Shown: piece by piece, positions 41,553 to 49,390 of the stretch
Position numbering within the stretch: the first letter of the stretch is position 1
Layout: every line of letters begins with the position of its first letter
NCBI GenBank assembly: GCA_030156615.1
Contig: JASGME010000006.1
Coordinates: 1 to 51,166 of the forward strand
DNA from: Candidatus Woesearchaeota archaeon
GTDB taxonomy: Archaea > Nanobdellota > Nanobdellia > Woesearchaeales > UBA119
Reading direction: 5' to 3'
Length of the DNA stretch: 51,166 nucleotides
Program-made: the position numbers and the translations under genes
The notes under the pieces: generated by a model
The model's input: only the letters and a program-made list of their open reading frames with translations
Database searches by the model: none
What the model was told of the DNA's origin: nothing

Positions 41553-41585
41553 ATTCCACCTCTTAAAAAATATTATAAAGCTCTT

Positions 41586-41611
41586 TTATTGCTATCATTT
41601 ATTGCTATCAT
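41586..41611. repeat. 13-bp tandem duplication
   Basis: TTATTGCTATCAT occurs twice in direct contact, within the region of tiny or broken ORFs before gatE. Such a perfect short duplication suggests recent slippage in non-conserved DNA. Confidence 0.7.
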
Positions 41612-41718
41612 TCCGCCAAGATTAAACCATGTTTCATCACCTTTCTTCTTTAATTGACACCTCCGTTGCATTTTGCACTGCAACGATGCATTCTTATTCA
41701 AACAAAGTTGTTTCTGAC

Positions 41719-41844
41719 TCAGGGAAAGATCCATCTATCAGAAAACTGATAGTCGAAGCTCTCCTGATTTATTGTCTCCTGTGTCATCTTCCTAATCTGC
41801 GAATAAAACAAATTTTTTATTGTCTCTTGGCTAAGATCATTCAT
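41719..41844 (-). CDS. 41-aa small ORF, possibly start of a broken gene
   Basis: ORF MNDLSQETIKNLFYSQIRKM... ending DRWIFP, with GGTGAT just before the ATG. After its stop, one other frame stays protein-like (FPESETTLFE, stop, then ECIVAVQNATEV) and a third ends DETWFNLGGMIAIND at 41573. This suggests a gene of about 90 codons broken by frameshifts and a stop. No family recognised. Together with the 49-aa and 37-aa ORFs it fills the 730-bp gap between gatE and the YrdC gene. Confidence 0.3.
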   Translation of the reverse strand: MNDLSQETIKNLFYSQIRKMTQETINQESFDYQFSDRWIFP

Positions 41845-41944
41845 TTTCATCACCGTAAAGAATTCTAGGATTGGAAGTTTAAATATCCTGTTCGCGCAGA
41901 TGTCCAATGACCAATGGAAGAATTATTAGTATAATGTTTTTTCT

Positions 41945-43801
41945 TTATTTTTTGTTCAATTCTTCTCTTAATATTTGATTTATTTCTTTTCCATCTGCTC
42001 CTTTTAGGGCTGCCATTGCCTTACCCATTAGAAAACCGAAGCTCTTATCTTTATTCTGCTTAATTATCTCCTTTATCTTCCTTCTTATCTCTTCTTCAGA
42101 GATTTTATTCATAGAAAGTTCTTCTAGATTTACATTTTTTCCTTTGCCAATATCAAAATAGGCATCTTCAAGTTGTTTCTTTGTAATAGTGCCTGAATCC
42201 AGAAGAGAAATAAGCTTCATTATATTTTCTTCGCTTATGTTTTTAGAATCAAATAGATTTTCCTTCTTTTTGAATTCCTTTGGCTTAGAGAATAATAATG
42301 TATAGATATAACTTGCTTTTTGTTTTGAATTATTCATTAGTTTAAAAAAGAAATCTGATTTTCCTGATTTTGCAACGATTGTTGCTTCTTCTCTTGGAAG
42401 GCCTAAAGCCGTGATTTTCTCAATTACATCTTTTATTGAAGGGGCTTTTTTAACGCTTAACTCTTCTAGAAATATTGAAGGCACATCTGTTTCAGGATAC
42501 ATTCTGGCCGGGCCGGGCATTGGTCTTAGAAAGGTTGTTGTTCCGTCTTGTTTTGCAGCCCTAACCTCGCTCGGAATCTTTTTCATTAGCATTTCCAGTC
42601 GCTCTAAAGCCTTTTTTATGAATATCCTGCATTCTTCTTCTTTTCCTGCAACAAGGATAAAAGAGTCTTCTTTTTTTATGTTCAGCATTTTCTCCAAAGA
42701 AGATAGCTCGGCTTTTGTTATGCCATAGTTTGGCAGTTCATCACGATGAAACAAGCCATTCAAAGAAGAATATGTCTTTGCATAATCAGAGATTTCTGTG
42801 CCAATTCTTCTTCCCTGAAGTATTTCAGTTCCTAATATGCCTGAAAATCCTTTTAATGGAACTGCGAATGACTTTCCTTGCTCGAGTTCTTTTTTCAATA
42901 TATTGCTTTTTGTTTCCTTGAATATTTGGCTAACATCAACTGGATTAGAGAAATTTGAATCTATTTTTCCTGATTTTTCTCTTTCTTTTAATTCATCTAT
43001 GACTTTCAAAAGGGAGAGTTGTCTAATTGCTTCGTTATATGCTAATTTGTCAAGTTCTTTCAGGTTTTGAGCTCCTTTTATCTCTATCCTTGCTCCTCCT
43101 TTTATTGAGAGATTAACATCCTGCCTTATTGTTCCTAATCCTCTTTTAACTTTCACACTTCTTAGAATTAATCCTATCTCTTTTGCACATTCTTTCAATT
43201 CTTCTGGTGATGCAAGCACAGGGGCTGTCGTAATCTCAACAAGAGGAATGCCAAGCCTAGATAAATGATATATATCCTTAGAAGAACTTCGTTTAATCAA
43301 CTTTGCAGAATCCTCTTCAAGACAGATTGTTTCTATAGGAACTTTTTTTGATTTTAGCTTCACAAAGCCATCAGTGGCAATAAGAGCTGTCCTTTGAAAG
43401 CCTGCTGTGTTTGAGCCATCTATTACTATCTTTCTCATGAATTCTATTGAATCCACAATTTTTGCATTGAAAAGATGTGAGACCTGAATAGAAATCTCTA
43501 ATGGCTCTTTTGAGATTTCATGCGGTGGCTCTTCGTCAAGCTCAACTAAGCATGAACTATTATTGCTTCCTCTATACACGAAGGATTTTGATTTTTCAAG
43601 TTCATGCAACGCAGCGGGGTCAATCTCGCCCATCTCGCTCTTAGATATGTTAAGTCTTCTTTCAATCTCAAAATCATATTTATCTTCATTATCGCCTTTG
43701 CAAGAGCAGAACAACTTTTGAGTGTCTAACTGCTGGTGTATCTCAAGACCTGCCTTAAATCCTATCTTGCTGAAATCATTAATCTGCATCAATGTAATCA
43801 T
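41945..43801 (-). CDS. gatE: Glu-tRNA(Gln) amidotransferase subunit E
   Basis: A 618-residue archaeal GatB-family kinase subunit that activates Glu on tRNA-Gln. It has the GatB/E core 'KAGLEIHQQLDTQKLFCSC', 'LDEEPPHEI', 'LEEDSAKL', 'GIPLVEITTAPVL', 'RQDVNLSIKGGARIEIKG', an AspRS-like insertion and the C-terminal helical and YqeY-like tail ('KDKSFGFLMGKAMAALKGADG'). The gene overlaps gatD by 23 nt, so both are made together. The window has no glutaminyl-tRNA synthetase, as expected for archaea. Confidence 0.95.
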   Translation of the reverse strand: MITLMQINDFSKIGFKAGLEIHQQLDTQKLFCSCKGDNEDKYDFEIERRLNISKSEMGEIDPAALHELEKSKSFVYRGSNNSSCLVELDEEPPHEISKEPLEISIQVSHLFNAKIVDSIEFMRKIVIDGSNTAGFQRTALIATDGFVKLKSKKVPIETICLEEDSAKLIKRSSSKDIYHLSRLGIPLVEITTAPVLASPEELKECAKEIGLILRSVKVKRGLGTIRQDVNLSIKGGARIEIKGAQNLKELDKLAYNEAIRQLSLLKVIDELKEREKSGKIDSNFSNPVDVSQIFKETKSNILKKELEQGKSFAVPLKGFSGILGTEILQGRRIGTEISDYAKTYSSLNGLFHRDELPNYGITKAELSSLEKMLNIKKEDSFILVAGKEEECRIFIKKALERLEMLMKKIPSEVRAAKQDGTTTFLRPMPGPARMYPETDVPSIFLEELSVKKAPSIKDVIEKITALGLPREEATIVAKSGKSDFFFKLMNNSKQKASYIYTLLFSKPKEFKKKENLFDSKNISEENIMKLISLLDSGTITKKQLEDAYFDIGKGKNVNLEELSMNKISEEEIRRKIKEIIKQNKDKSFGFLMGKAMAALKGADGKEINQILREELNKK

Positions 43802-45068
43802 CCTCGTAAGGAGATTTCATTGAGAGCTCTCCTCTTAGATTTTTATTGTATAGCTCATAGATTTCTTCTTTCTTGAAATTAGACATAAGAAAAGCAAGTT
43901 TCATAAAGGCAGTTTCAGGAAGCATGTTTGATTCATGGCCAAGGACACCAAGTTCTTTTAGTTTCCTCCCTGTTGAATATACATTCAGGCTTATCCTGCC
44001 GAACAAAGTCTGGGGAGTTATTGCAATAATTACCCCTTTTGATATTGCTTCTTTTATTAACTTGAGAATGAATTCGTTTTCATCGTTTAATCCTATATGG
44101 CCGAGGCCTGTGCCTATGATTATTGCACCATCCATTTTCAATATTCCTCCTAATTCCTCTTTGCACATTGAAGGATGGACATAAAACATGCCTATCTTCA
44201 GGTTTGGATTCATAGTATAGAACTTAGGGGCTTTATTTTGATTTTCTTCTTTTGACAGCCATTCAATACTGTAATCCTTTAGAGAAATCCTTGCTAATGC
44301 CTCTGTATTTATTGGTTTAAATGCATCTCTTCGTGAGCTGTGCATCTTCCTGGCATTTGTTCCTCGAAGGATGAGGCAGCTATTATCTGAAGAGCTTTCA
44401 TGAATACATATAAAAACGCCTTTTGATTCTGATTTTAATATGAAATGGACGGCTGCCATCAGATTAGACTTAGAATCTGAGGAAGGTCTATCGGAGGAAC
44501 GCTGAGAGCCAACAAGGATTATTGGTAATGGAGGATTTTCTATAAGGAATGAAAGGGCTGCTGCTGTATAATGTAACATGTCTGTTCCATGCGTAATGAT
44601 AATGCCTTTTGGTTTTTTCTCTGCATTTAATGCATCTTTTATGGCTGACACGAGCTTGTTTAAATCAGAAAAACGGAGATTCTCTGAAAGCATTCTTGAG
44701 ACAAGCTTGCTTTCAATATAAACTAGGGTGCTCAGCTCTGGAAACAAAGAGATGATTTCTTCAGGCTCAAATAAAGGACTTACTCCTCCTAGCTCATAAT
44801 CAACCTTTGAAGCTATAGTGCCGCCCATATGAAGGATTGTTAACTTTGGTAATTTCTTATTTAGAAGAGGTTTCTTATTTTCATTTTTTACTACTGGTTT
44901 TTCCTTAATTGGCTTTGCATCTCGAACATTCTTTTTAAAAATTCCGACATTATAACCATTCTTTAGTTTTATGATAATTCTTTCTTCTTTTATTGAGATT
45001 ACCCTGCCTTCGTATTCTCTCCCGTCTTTAAGAGATAATTGAACCAGTTGCCCTGTTTTATAGTTCAT
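43779..45068 (-). CDS. gatD: Glu-tRNA(Gln) amidotransferase subunit D
   Basis: A 429-residue archaeal asparaginase-like subunit that supplies ammonia to GatE. An N-terminal beta-barrel (residues 1-70, 'GQLVQLSLKDGREYEGRVISI') is followed by the asparaginase fold with catalytic Thr in 'LHMGGTIAS', 'THGTDMLHYTA' and a Lys in 'SSDSKSNLMAA'. Full length. It is upstream of and overlaps gatE, forming the complete GatDE complex. Confidence 0.95.
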   Translation of the reverse strand: MNYKTGQLVQLSLKDGREYEGRVISIKEERIIIKLKNGYNVGIFKKNVRDAKPIKEKPVVKNENKKPLLNKKLPKLTILHMGGTIASKVDYELGGVSPLFEPEEIISLFPELSTLVYIESKLVSRMLSENLRFSDLNKLVSAIKDALNAEKKPKGIIITHGTDMLHYTAAALSFLIENPPLPIILVGSQRSSDRPSSDSKSNLMAAVHFILKSESKGVFICIHESSSDNSCLILRGTNARKMHSSRRDAFKPINTEALARISLKDYSIEWLSKEENQNKAPKFYTMNPNLKIGMFYVHPSMCKEELGGILKMDGAIIIGTGLGHIGLNDENEFILKLIKEAISKGVIIAITPQTLFGRISLNVYSTGRKLKELGVLGHESNMLPETAFMKLAFLMSNFKKEEIYELYNKNLRGELSMKSPYEDDYIDAD

Positions 45069-45113
45069 TCTTAAAAGTATTGTATGTCTGTTTTATAAAA
45101 TTATCTATACATC

Positions 45114-45413
45114 ATGATAATTAGGAAAGGAGATTTCAAACCTGTTCTCATTGATTTAATAAAATACGCTCCAAAAGAGGCTTCTGAAGTTGTAACAGAT
45201 TTTGCAAGGGCAACACTCCTGCTTGGCTTGGACAAGACTAAGGATATATTTGCAGACTTATGGAAGTTTATAGCAACAATATCATTTAAAGATTCATTAG
45301 AATTCTATTATGGAAAGAATATTGAATATTATTTATCTATTGAAGAGGAAAAGAAAGAAGCACAATTAGCTATCACAAATCTTGTCAGGGCTAGAGAAAC
45401 TCAGGCAATATGA
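45114..45413 (+). CDS. 99-aa helical protein, unknown
   Basis: A soluble, mostly helical protein that starts MIIRKGDFKPVLIDLIKYAP. It has no cysteine, signal peptide or membrane segment, and no family I recognise. It lies divergent from gatD, 46 bp away, with very little leader, and ends 25 bp before the operator of the third HTH-MNT gene. Codon use looks like its neighbours. A role cannot be given. Confidence 0.6.
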   Translation: MIIRKGDFKPVLIDLIKYAPKEASEVVTDFARATLLLGLDKTKDIFADLWKFIATISFKDSLEFYYGKNIEYYLSIEEEKKEAQLAITNLVRARETQAI

Positions 45414-45437
45414 TCTAAAAGCACAACCTTTAAATAT

Positions 45438-45473
45438 ATGGGCATAACCCATAGTAATATGGTTAAAAACCAT
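45438..45473 (+). promoter_or_regulatory. twin palindromic operators of HTH-MNT 3
   Basis: Two 15-bp inverted repeats, ATGGG-cataa-CCCAT (45438-45452) and ATGGTT-aaa-AACCAT (45459-45473), have centres 21 bp apart, two turns of DNA. The TATA element TTTAAATATA lies just upstream (about 45429-45438), so transcription should begin at the ATG at 45459, which forms the left edge of the second palindrome. The arrangement fits two repressor dimers bound on one DNA face. Confidence 0.65.
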
Positions 45474-46082
45474 AAAAATGAAAAAATAGAAATTCTGAGA
45501 CTATTGATTAAGAATGCTGATAAGGATTATAGCATAAGGCAACTTGCTATTCTGAGAAAGATAAATTATAAATCGGCATATGAGGCAGTAATGAAGCTTT
45601 ATGAAGAAGGAGTCATTAATATTAAGAAAGAAGGCAACAACTCTAGGATCAGTTTCAATTTCAGCTTCAATGAGAGTGTCTTTATAGCAGAGAAAGAAAT
45701 AAGAGAAGCTTTTCTTAAAAATAAAGACTTTAGCGTGCTTTACAAGAGAATTGATGAGATTGATAATCCTTTCTTTATTTGCCTTGTTTTTGGCTCTTAT
45801 GCTAAAGGCATTACCCATAAAGGTTCTGATCTTGATATCTGCACAATTACAAATGAGCGAGAGGTCATTAAAGAGATTAATAATATCTTTGACATTACAC
45901 CTTTTGAGATTCATTCGCTTGAATTCAGTTCTAAAGAATTCAATAAAATGTTAAAATCAAAAGATTACAATATTGGGAAGGAAATTGTTAAAAACAAAGT
46001 CATTCTAAAGAACATAGAAGCATTTTATGAGTTGATAAAGATAGATCGAAGGATATGGAATCATGGAAAAATGAATCTTTGA
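45459..46082 (+). CDS. HTH-nucleotidyltransferase (MNT) protein 3
   Basis: A 207-residue protein with winged helix at about residues 15-62 ('YSIRQLAILRKINYKSAYEAV') and an MNT domain with 'GSYAKGITHKGSDLD' near 115. The track starts seven codons earlier at an ATG inside the first palindrome; the ATG at 45459 lies at the expected transcription start and is preferred as a leaderless start. As in the other two MNT genes, a short out-of-frame ORF overlaps its end and the true partner is missing. Confidence 0.83.
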   Translation: MVKNHKNEKIEILRLLIKNADKDYSIRQLAILRKINYKSAYEAVMKLYEEGVINIKKEGNNSRISFNFSFNESVFIAEKEIREAFLKNKDFSVLYKRIDEIDNPFFICLVFGSYAKGITHKGSDLDICTITNEREVIKEINNIFDITPFEIHSLEFSSKEFNKMLKSKDYNIGKEIVKNKVILKNIEAFYELIKIDRRIWNHGKMNL

Positions 46083-46126
46083 GTATTGAAGAAATAATAA
46101 AAAAATTAAAAGCATCTGAAAATTGA
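46055..46126 (+). pseudogene. broken partner stub after HTH-MNT 3
   Basis: A 23-codon ORF (MESWKNESLSIEEIIKKLKA...) overlaps the end of the MNT gene by 28 nt, as HEPN-type partners do. After its stop another frame reads KIERIFYFYKRGNFKNYLIYV and runs open into the TpiA start. Both parts look like the N-terminal helices of a HEPN-like protein split by a frameshift and cut off by the tpi gene. No RxxxxxH active site remains. Confidence 0.45.
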
Positions 46127-46181
46127 AAGAATCTTTTATTTCTATAAAAGAGGAAATTTTAAAAACTATTTAATTTATGTA

Positions 46182-46865
46182 ATGCTGATGATAAATAAAT
46201 TGAGATTTCCAATGATTTTGGTTAATTTCAAGGCCTATAGAGAGGCATTTGGAATCAGGGGTTTTGAGATTGCAAAGGCCTGCTTTGATGTAGCGAAGAA
46301 ACAAAAGATAACTATGGGGGTTGCAGTTCCTTTCACAGAACTAAACAAGATTTCCAAGATCAAGCTTCCTCTGTTTGCCGAGCATTTTGATCCGGGAAGT
46401 CTTGGAGCTAACACAGGATATGTTCCTATACAAGCTATTATAGAGAATGGTGCAATGGGCAGCCTGATAAATCACTCTGAACATCCAATGAGCTTAGATA
46501 AGATAAAAGAAGCTGTCGAGGAAACAAAAAAGAATAATATAATATCTATTGTATGCGTCCCGAACCAGCAAATCCTTGAAAAGGTAGTTATGTTTAAACC
46601 CGATATTGTTGCCCTAGAATCTCCAAAGTTAATAGGAAGCAGGAGTGCTATAAGCAAGGAGATGCCTGAAGCGATAAGAAAGGCTGTAAAAACTGCAAGA
46701 GAACATTCAATAGCTTTCCTTTGCGGTGCAGGAATACATTCTATGAGTGATGCCAAAAGGGCAATTGAAGAGGGAAGTGATGGCATACTTATTGCCTCTT
46801 CTGTAATGAAAGCGAAGAATCCTTCAAATGTTTTGACAAAGCTTTGTTCAGGCCTAAAAGGATAG
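46182..46865 (+). CDS. tpiA: triosephosphate isomerase, archaeal type
   Basis: A 227-residue TIM-barrel enzyme that interconverts dihydroxyacetone phosphate and glyceraldehyde 3-phosphate. Catalytic residues are seen: Asn/Lys in 'LVNFKAYREAFG', His in 'INHSEHPMS', Glu in 'VALESPKLIGS' and the phosphate loop 'CGAGIHSMSDAK'. Length is that of archaeal TpiA, shorter than bacterial. The ATG is ambiguous (46182 or 46188). It begins where the broken MNT partner stub runs out. Confidence 0.95.
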   Translation: MLMINKLRFPMILVNFKAYREAFGIRGFEIAKACFDVAKKQKITMGVAVPFTELNKISKIKLPLFAEHFDPGSLGANTGYVPIQAIIENGAMGSLINHSEHPMSLDKIKEAVEETKKNNIISIVCVPNQQILEKVVMFKPDIVALESPKLIGSRSAISKEMPEAIRKAVKTAREHSIAFLCGAGIHSMSDAKRAIEEGSDGILIASSVMKAKNPSNVLTKLCSGLKG

Positions 46866-46915
46866 AAAAAGATTTAAATAACAAGCAATTTTAAGAGGAA
46901 ATAGCCTTAATTTTC

Positions 46916-47530
46916 ATGGATTCATCAGAAATAAAAGAAAGGGTAAGGAAGGAATATGACGAGTTTGCAGAAAGATATGCAATTGCAAACTTTGATAGCC
47001 CGCTTCAATACCAATTATCTGAGTTCTGCTCTCTTCTAAAGAAAGGAGCAAAGATCCTTGACGCAGGATGCGGCCCTGCAAGAGATGTTGAATACCTGAA
47101 TGAAGAAGGGTTTGATGCTTTTGGCATAGACTTTTCTAAAGAGATGGTTAGGATTGGAAAAAATCTGGTGCCTAAATGCAATATTGAAATTGCAGATTTT
47201 CTTGAGAAGGAATTCAAAGAAGAATCCTTTGGAGGGATATGGTGCAATGCCTCTTTAATTCATATACCAAAAGAAGAGGTAAAAGGAGCATTATTGAAGT
47301 TTTATAAATGGCTTGAACATGACGGAATTTTATTTTTAAGTATGATAGAAGGGAAAGGACATAAAGAGATAAGGATAAAAAGATTTTATCAAAATCCATT
47401 GCCTGTATTTTTCTACGAATTGGATGAATTGATGGGGCTTTTAGAGGAAGCAGGATTTGAGATTATCAAGCATCATAGAGAATACGATTTTGAGAATCAT
47501 TGGATTGATTTTTTCTGCAAAAAGCCTTAA
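46916..47530 (+). CDS. class I SAM-dependent methyltransferase
   Basis: A 204-residue methyltransferase. Motif I 'ILDAGCGPARDVEYL' near residue 43, the acidic loop 'GIDFSKEMV' and motif IV region 'GIWCNASLIHIPKEE' are typical of the UbiE/COQ5-like group. Substrate not inferable. It follows tpiA by 50 bp and shares a TTAA stop overlap with the convergent pilin-like gene. Confidence 0.88.
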   Translation: MDSSEIKERVRKEYDEFAERYAIANFDSPLQYQLSEFCSLLKKGAKILDAGCGPARDVEYLNEEGFDAFGIDFSKEMVRIGKNLVPKCNIEIADFLEKEFKEESFGGIWCNASLIHIPKEEVKGALLKFYKWLEHDGILFLSMIEGKGHKEIRIKRFYQNPLPVFFYELDELMGLLEEAGFEIIKHHREYDFENHWIDFFCKKP

Positions 47531-48030
47531 ATTCTTATGAAGAATGTTTCTGTTGCAACTTTTTCTCTTCCTGTTGTTATAACTTCAACTTTAAAAGAAC
47601 ATTTTGATTCTGAACTGAAAACTGGGAATACCTTTAAATCTTCTCCTACTGGAATATTATCAGGTATTATGAAATCATTTCCTTCTTCTTGAAACAATCC
47701 TTTTAAATTTTGACATTCTGTTGTGTTCTTTATAACGATCTTATCAATCTCTTCTCCAAAGATGTTTGAAACCCATATGAGATAAGAAGCTGTTTCTCCC
47801 TTATCAATCTCTCGAACCTGTGGATAAACACAGATGCCATTTCTTTGAAGGTCATTTGAACAACGGGCACTGGCAATCAATTCGTTTTTTTCCTTCTCTG
47901 AAGCCTCTATTAATTCGCTTCCTCCTTCGCCTATATTTGTAACTAAAGAGATAACTATACCGAGCATAGCTAATCCTAAGATTAGCATTACTATAGTATT
48001 GATTGCCAGCTCTATTCCTGTCTTGTTCAT
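47527..48030 (-). CDS. pilin-like exported protein 1
   Basis: A 167-residue protein with a short basic N-terminus and one hydrophobic helix (about 5-32, 'GIELAINTIVMLILGLAML'), then an acidic outer beta domain with four cysteines. The helix at the very N-terminus looks like archaeal class III signal or type IV pilin proteins. It overlaps the next pilin-like gene by ATGA. It is clearly related to that neighbour in the helix region. Processing site is not obvious. Confidence 0.7.
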   Translation of the reverse strand: MNKTGIELAINTIVMLILGLAMLGIVISLVTNIGEGGSELIEASEKEKNELIASARCSNDLQRNGICVYPQVREIDKGETASYLIWVSNIFGEEIDKIVIKNTTECQNLKGLFQEEGNDFIIPDNIPVGEDLKVFPVFSSESKCSFKVEVITTGREKVATETFFIRI

Positions 48031-48542
48031 TCTATTCTGAGATTGAAACGCTCCAAAGCATACGCCTGTCCATTTGAGGTTACATTAACTTTACAACTAT
48101 AGAAATCAGGGCTTGCACCTGAAGGATCAATTGTAAAGGGATGCACTATGTTCTCATTTGGATTTAGATTAACCTCTTCTATATAATAAAAATTAATATC
48201 GTCAGGATCACAACCATCTTTTATACAATATTCACAATCTATATCAACAGAAAATGTTTCTTGTTCTCCAAAGACATTCTTAATAGCATAATAATATTCT
48301 TCGCGATCTGTTGTTTTCATTGTTATCTCTTTTTTATCTAAAACAAGCTTTGCTCCAGAGCTTTCAAGTTTATCATACATCTGACTTTTTACTTCTTCTG
48401 TAACATCAAGGGCTTCTGCTCCTTCCCTGACCCTTTGTATAACAAATAAACCTACACCTAGCATAGCTAATGCCAATACTAAAACAACTATCGTGTTTAT
48501 TGACATTTCTATTGCAGCTTTTTTATTCATTTTTTTCATCAT
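48027..48542 (-). CDS. pilin-like exported protein 2
   Basis: A 171-residue paralogue of the downstream gene. The helix 'IEMSINTIVVLVLALAMLGV' follows the charged N-terminus MMKKMNKKAA. The outer domain has cysteines in 'CEYCIKDGC'. GAGGTGG lies before the ATGs; the track's GTG start is inside that site, and 48542, 48539 or 48530 are possible true starts. No prepilin peptidase or secretion ATPase is nearby in the window. Confidence 0.7.
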   Translation of the reverse strand: MMKKMNKKAAIEMSINTIVVLVLALAMLGVGLFVIQRVREGAEALDVTEEVKSQMYDKLESSGAKLVLDKKEITMKTTDREEYYYAIKNVFGEQETFSVDIDCEYCIKDGCDPDDINFYYIEEVNLNPNENIVHPFTIDPSGASPDFYSCKVNVTSNGQAYALERFNLRIE

Positions 48543-48696
48543 CGCCACCTCGAGATTAGATAAAGCTATATTGATGTAGTTTATTGTGATACTAATATTT
48601 ATAACTTTCGATTAATAGAAATTTACATGTTAAAACGAGCAAAGTTTTCAGATTTCTCTACAATTAAAAAATCGAAAATATTATAAATAAGCATAT

Positions 48697-48715
48697 CTTA
48701 CAATAAGAAAGTAAG
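48697..48715 (+). promoter_or_regulatory. operator-like repeat at the vapB promoter
   Basis: CTTAC-N9-GTAAG lies about 15-35 bp downstream of the TATA element TTATAAATA (48681-48689), covering the expected transcription start. GGAGGG follows before the ATG. AbrB-type antitoxins often bind such repeats and repress their own operon. Confidence 0.45.
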
Positions 48716-48731
48716 AAAAAGGAGGGTAAAA

Positions 48732-49001
48732 ATGGCTGTTGAGATGATAAAAATGTCTTCAAAAGGACAGATAGTAATCCCTAAGGACATCAGGACTGAA
48801 ATATGTGCTTCAGAAGGGACTATGTTCGCTGTAGTTAGCGGAAGAGACAGCATAATTTTAAAAAAAGTAGCGATGCCTTCAAAAGAGGATTTAATCCGCG
48901 AACTTAAAGAAATAGCGAAAGAAGGCAGAAAAAGATTAGAAGCAAAAGGTATTAAAGAAGCAGACATACCAGATATTGTAAAGAAGTCAAGAAAAAGATG
49001 A
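48732..49001 (+). CDS. AbrB/MazE-type antitoxin
   Basis: An 89-residue swapped-hairpin AbrB protein. The DNA-binding half is 'MSSKGQIVIPKDIRTEI' (residues 8-24), then a helical, basic toxin-binding tail. GGAGGG ribosome site; ATGA overlap with the PIN toxin gene. It should neutralise the toxin and repress the pair by binding the operator upstream. Confidence 0.9.
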   Translation: MAVEMIKMSSKGQIVIPKDIRTEICASEGTMFAVVSGRDSIILKKVAMPSKEDLIRELKEIAKEGRKRLEAKGIKEADIPDIVKKSRKR

Positions 49002-49390
49002 TAAGCAAAGTTGTATTTGACACGAATGTGTTGATATCTGCTACTTTATGGGATAATAGTGTAGCACAGAAATTTTTATTTAGATGTATAATGGAGAATA
49101 TTCAAATATTTTCTTCTAAAAAAATAATTGAAGAATATGAAAAAGTCTTAGCAAGAGATTTTGATTATAAGGAAGAAGAAATAGGAGAAATAATTGGGAG
49201 AATTCTTCAAGTTGTTAAGATAGTAACTCCAAAGATAAAAGTTGATGCTGTCAAAGAAGATCCAGATGATAATAAAATAATTGAATGTGCTCTTGAATCA
49301 AATGCAGAATATATTATTTCTTATGACAAGCATCTTCTAAAGCTGAAAGAATACAAAAGAATAAAGATAGTCCGACCAGAAGAGCTTTAA
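48998..49390 (+). CDS. PIN-domain ribonuclease toxin
   Basis: A 130-residue PIN toxin (COG1569 type). Active-site acids are in 'VVFDTNVLISA' (residue 8), 'KKIIEEYEKV', 'DPDDNKIIECAL' and 'YIISYDKHLL'. It is paired with the AbrB antitoxin upstream. The whole pair looks intact, unlike the decayed RelE pair at 2.4 kb. Its stop overlaps the LamG gene stop in TTAA. Confidence 0.9.
   Translation: MISKVVFDTNVLISATLWDNSVAQKFLFRCIMENIQIFSSKKIIEEYEKVLARDFDYKEEEIGEIIGRILQVVKIVTPKIKVDAVKEDPDDNKIIECALESNAEYIISYDKHLLKLKEYKRIKIVRPEEL

Noticed and set aside
41629-41868. 79-aa plus-strand ORF
   Set aside because: No ribosome site and no domain; the opposite strand has small ORFs with ribosome sites and protein-like composition.
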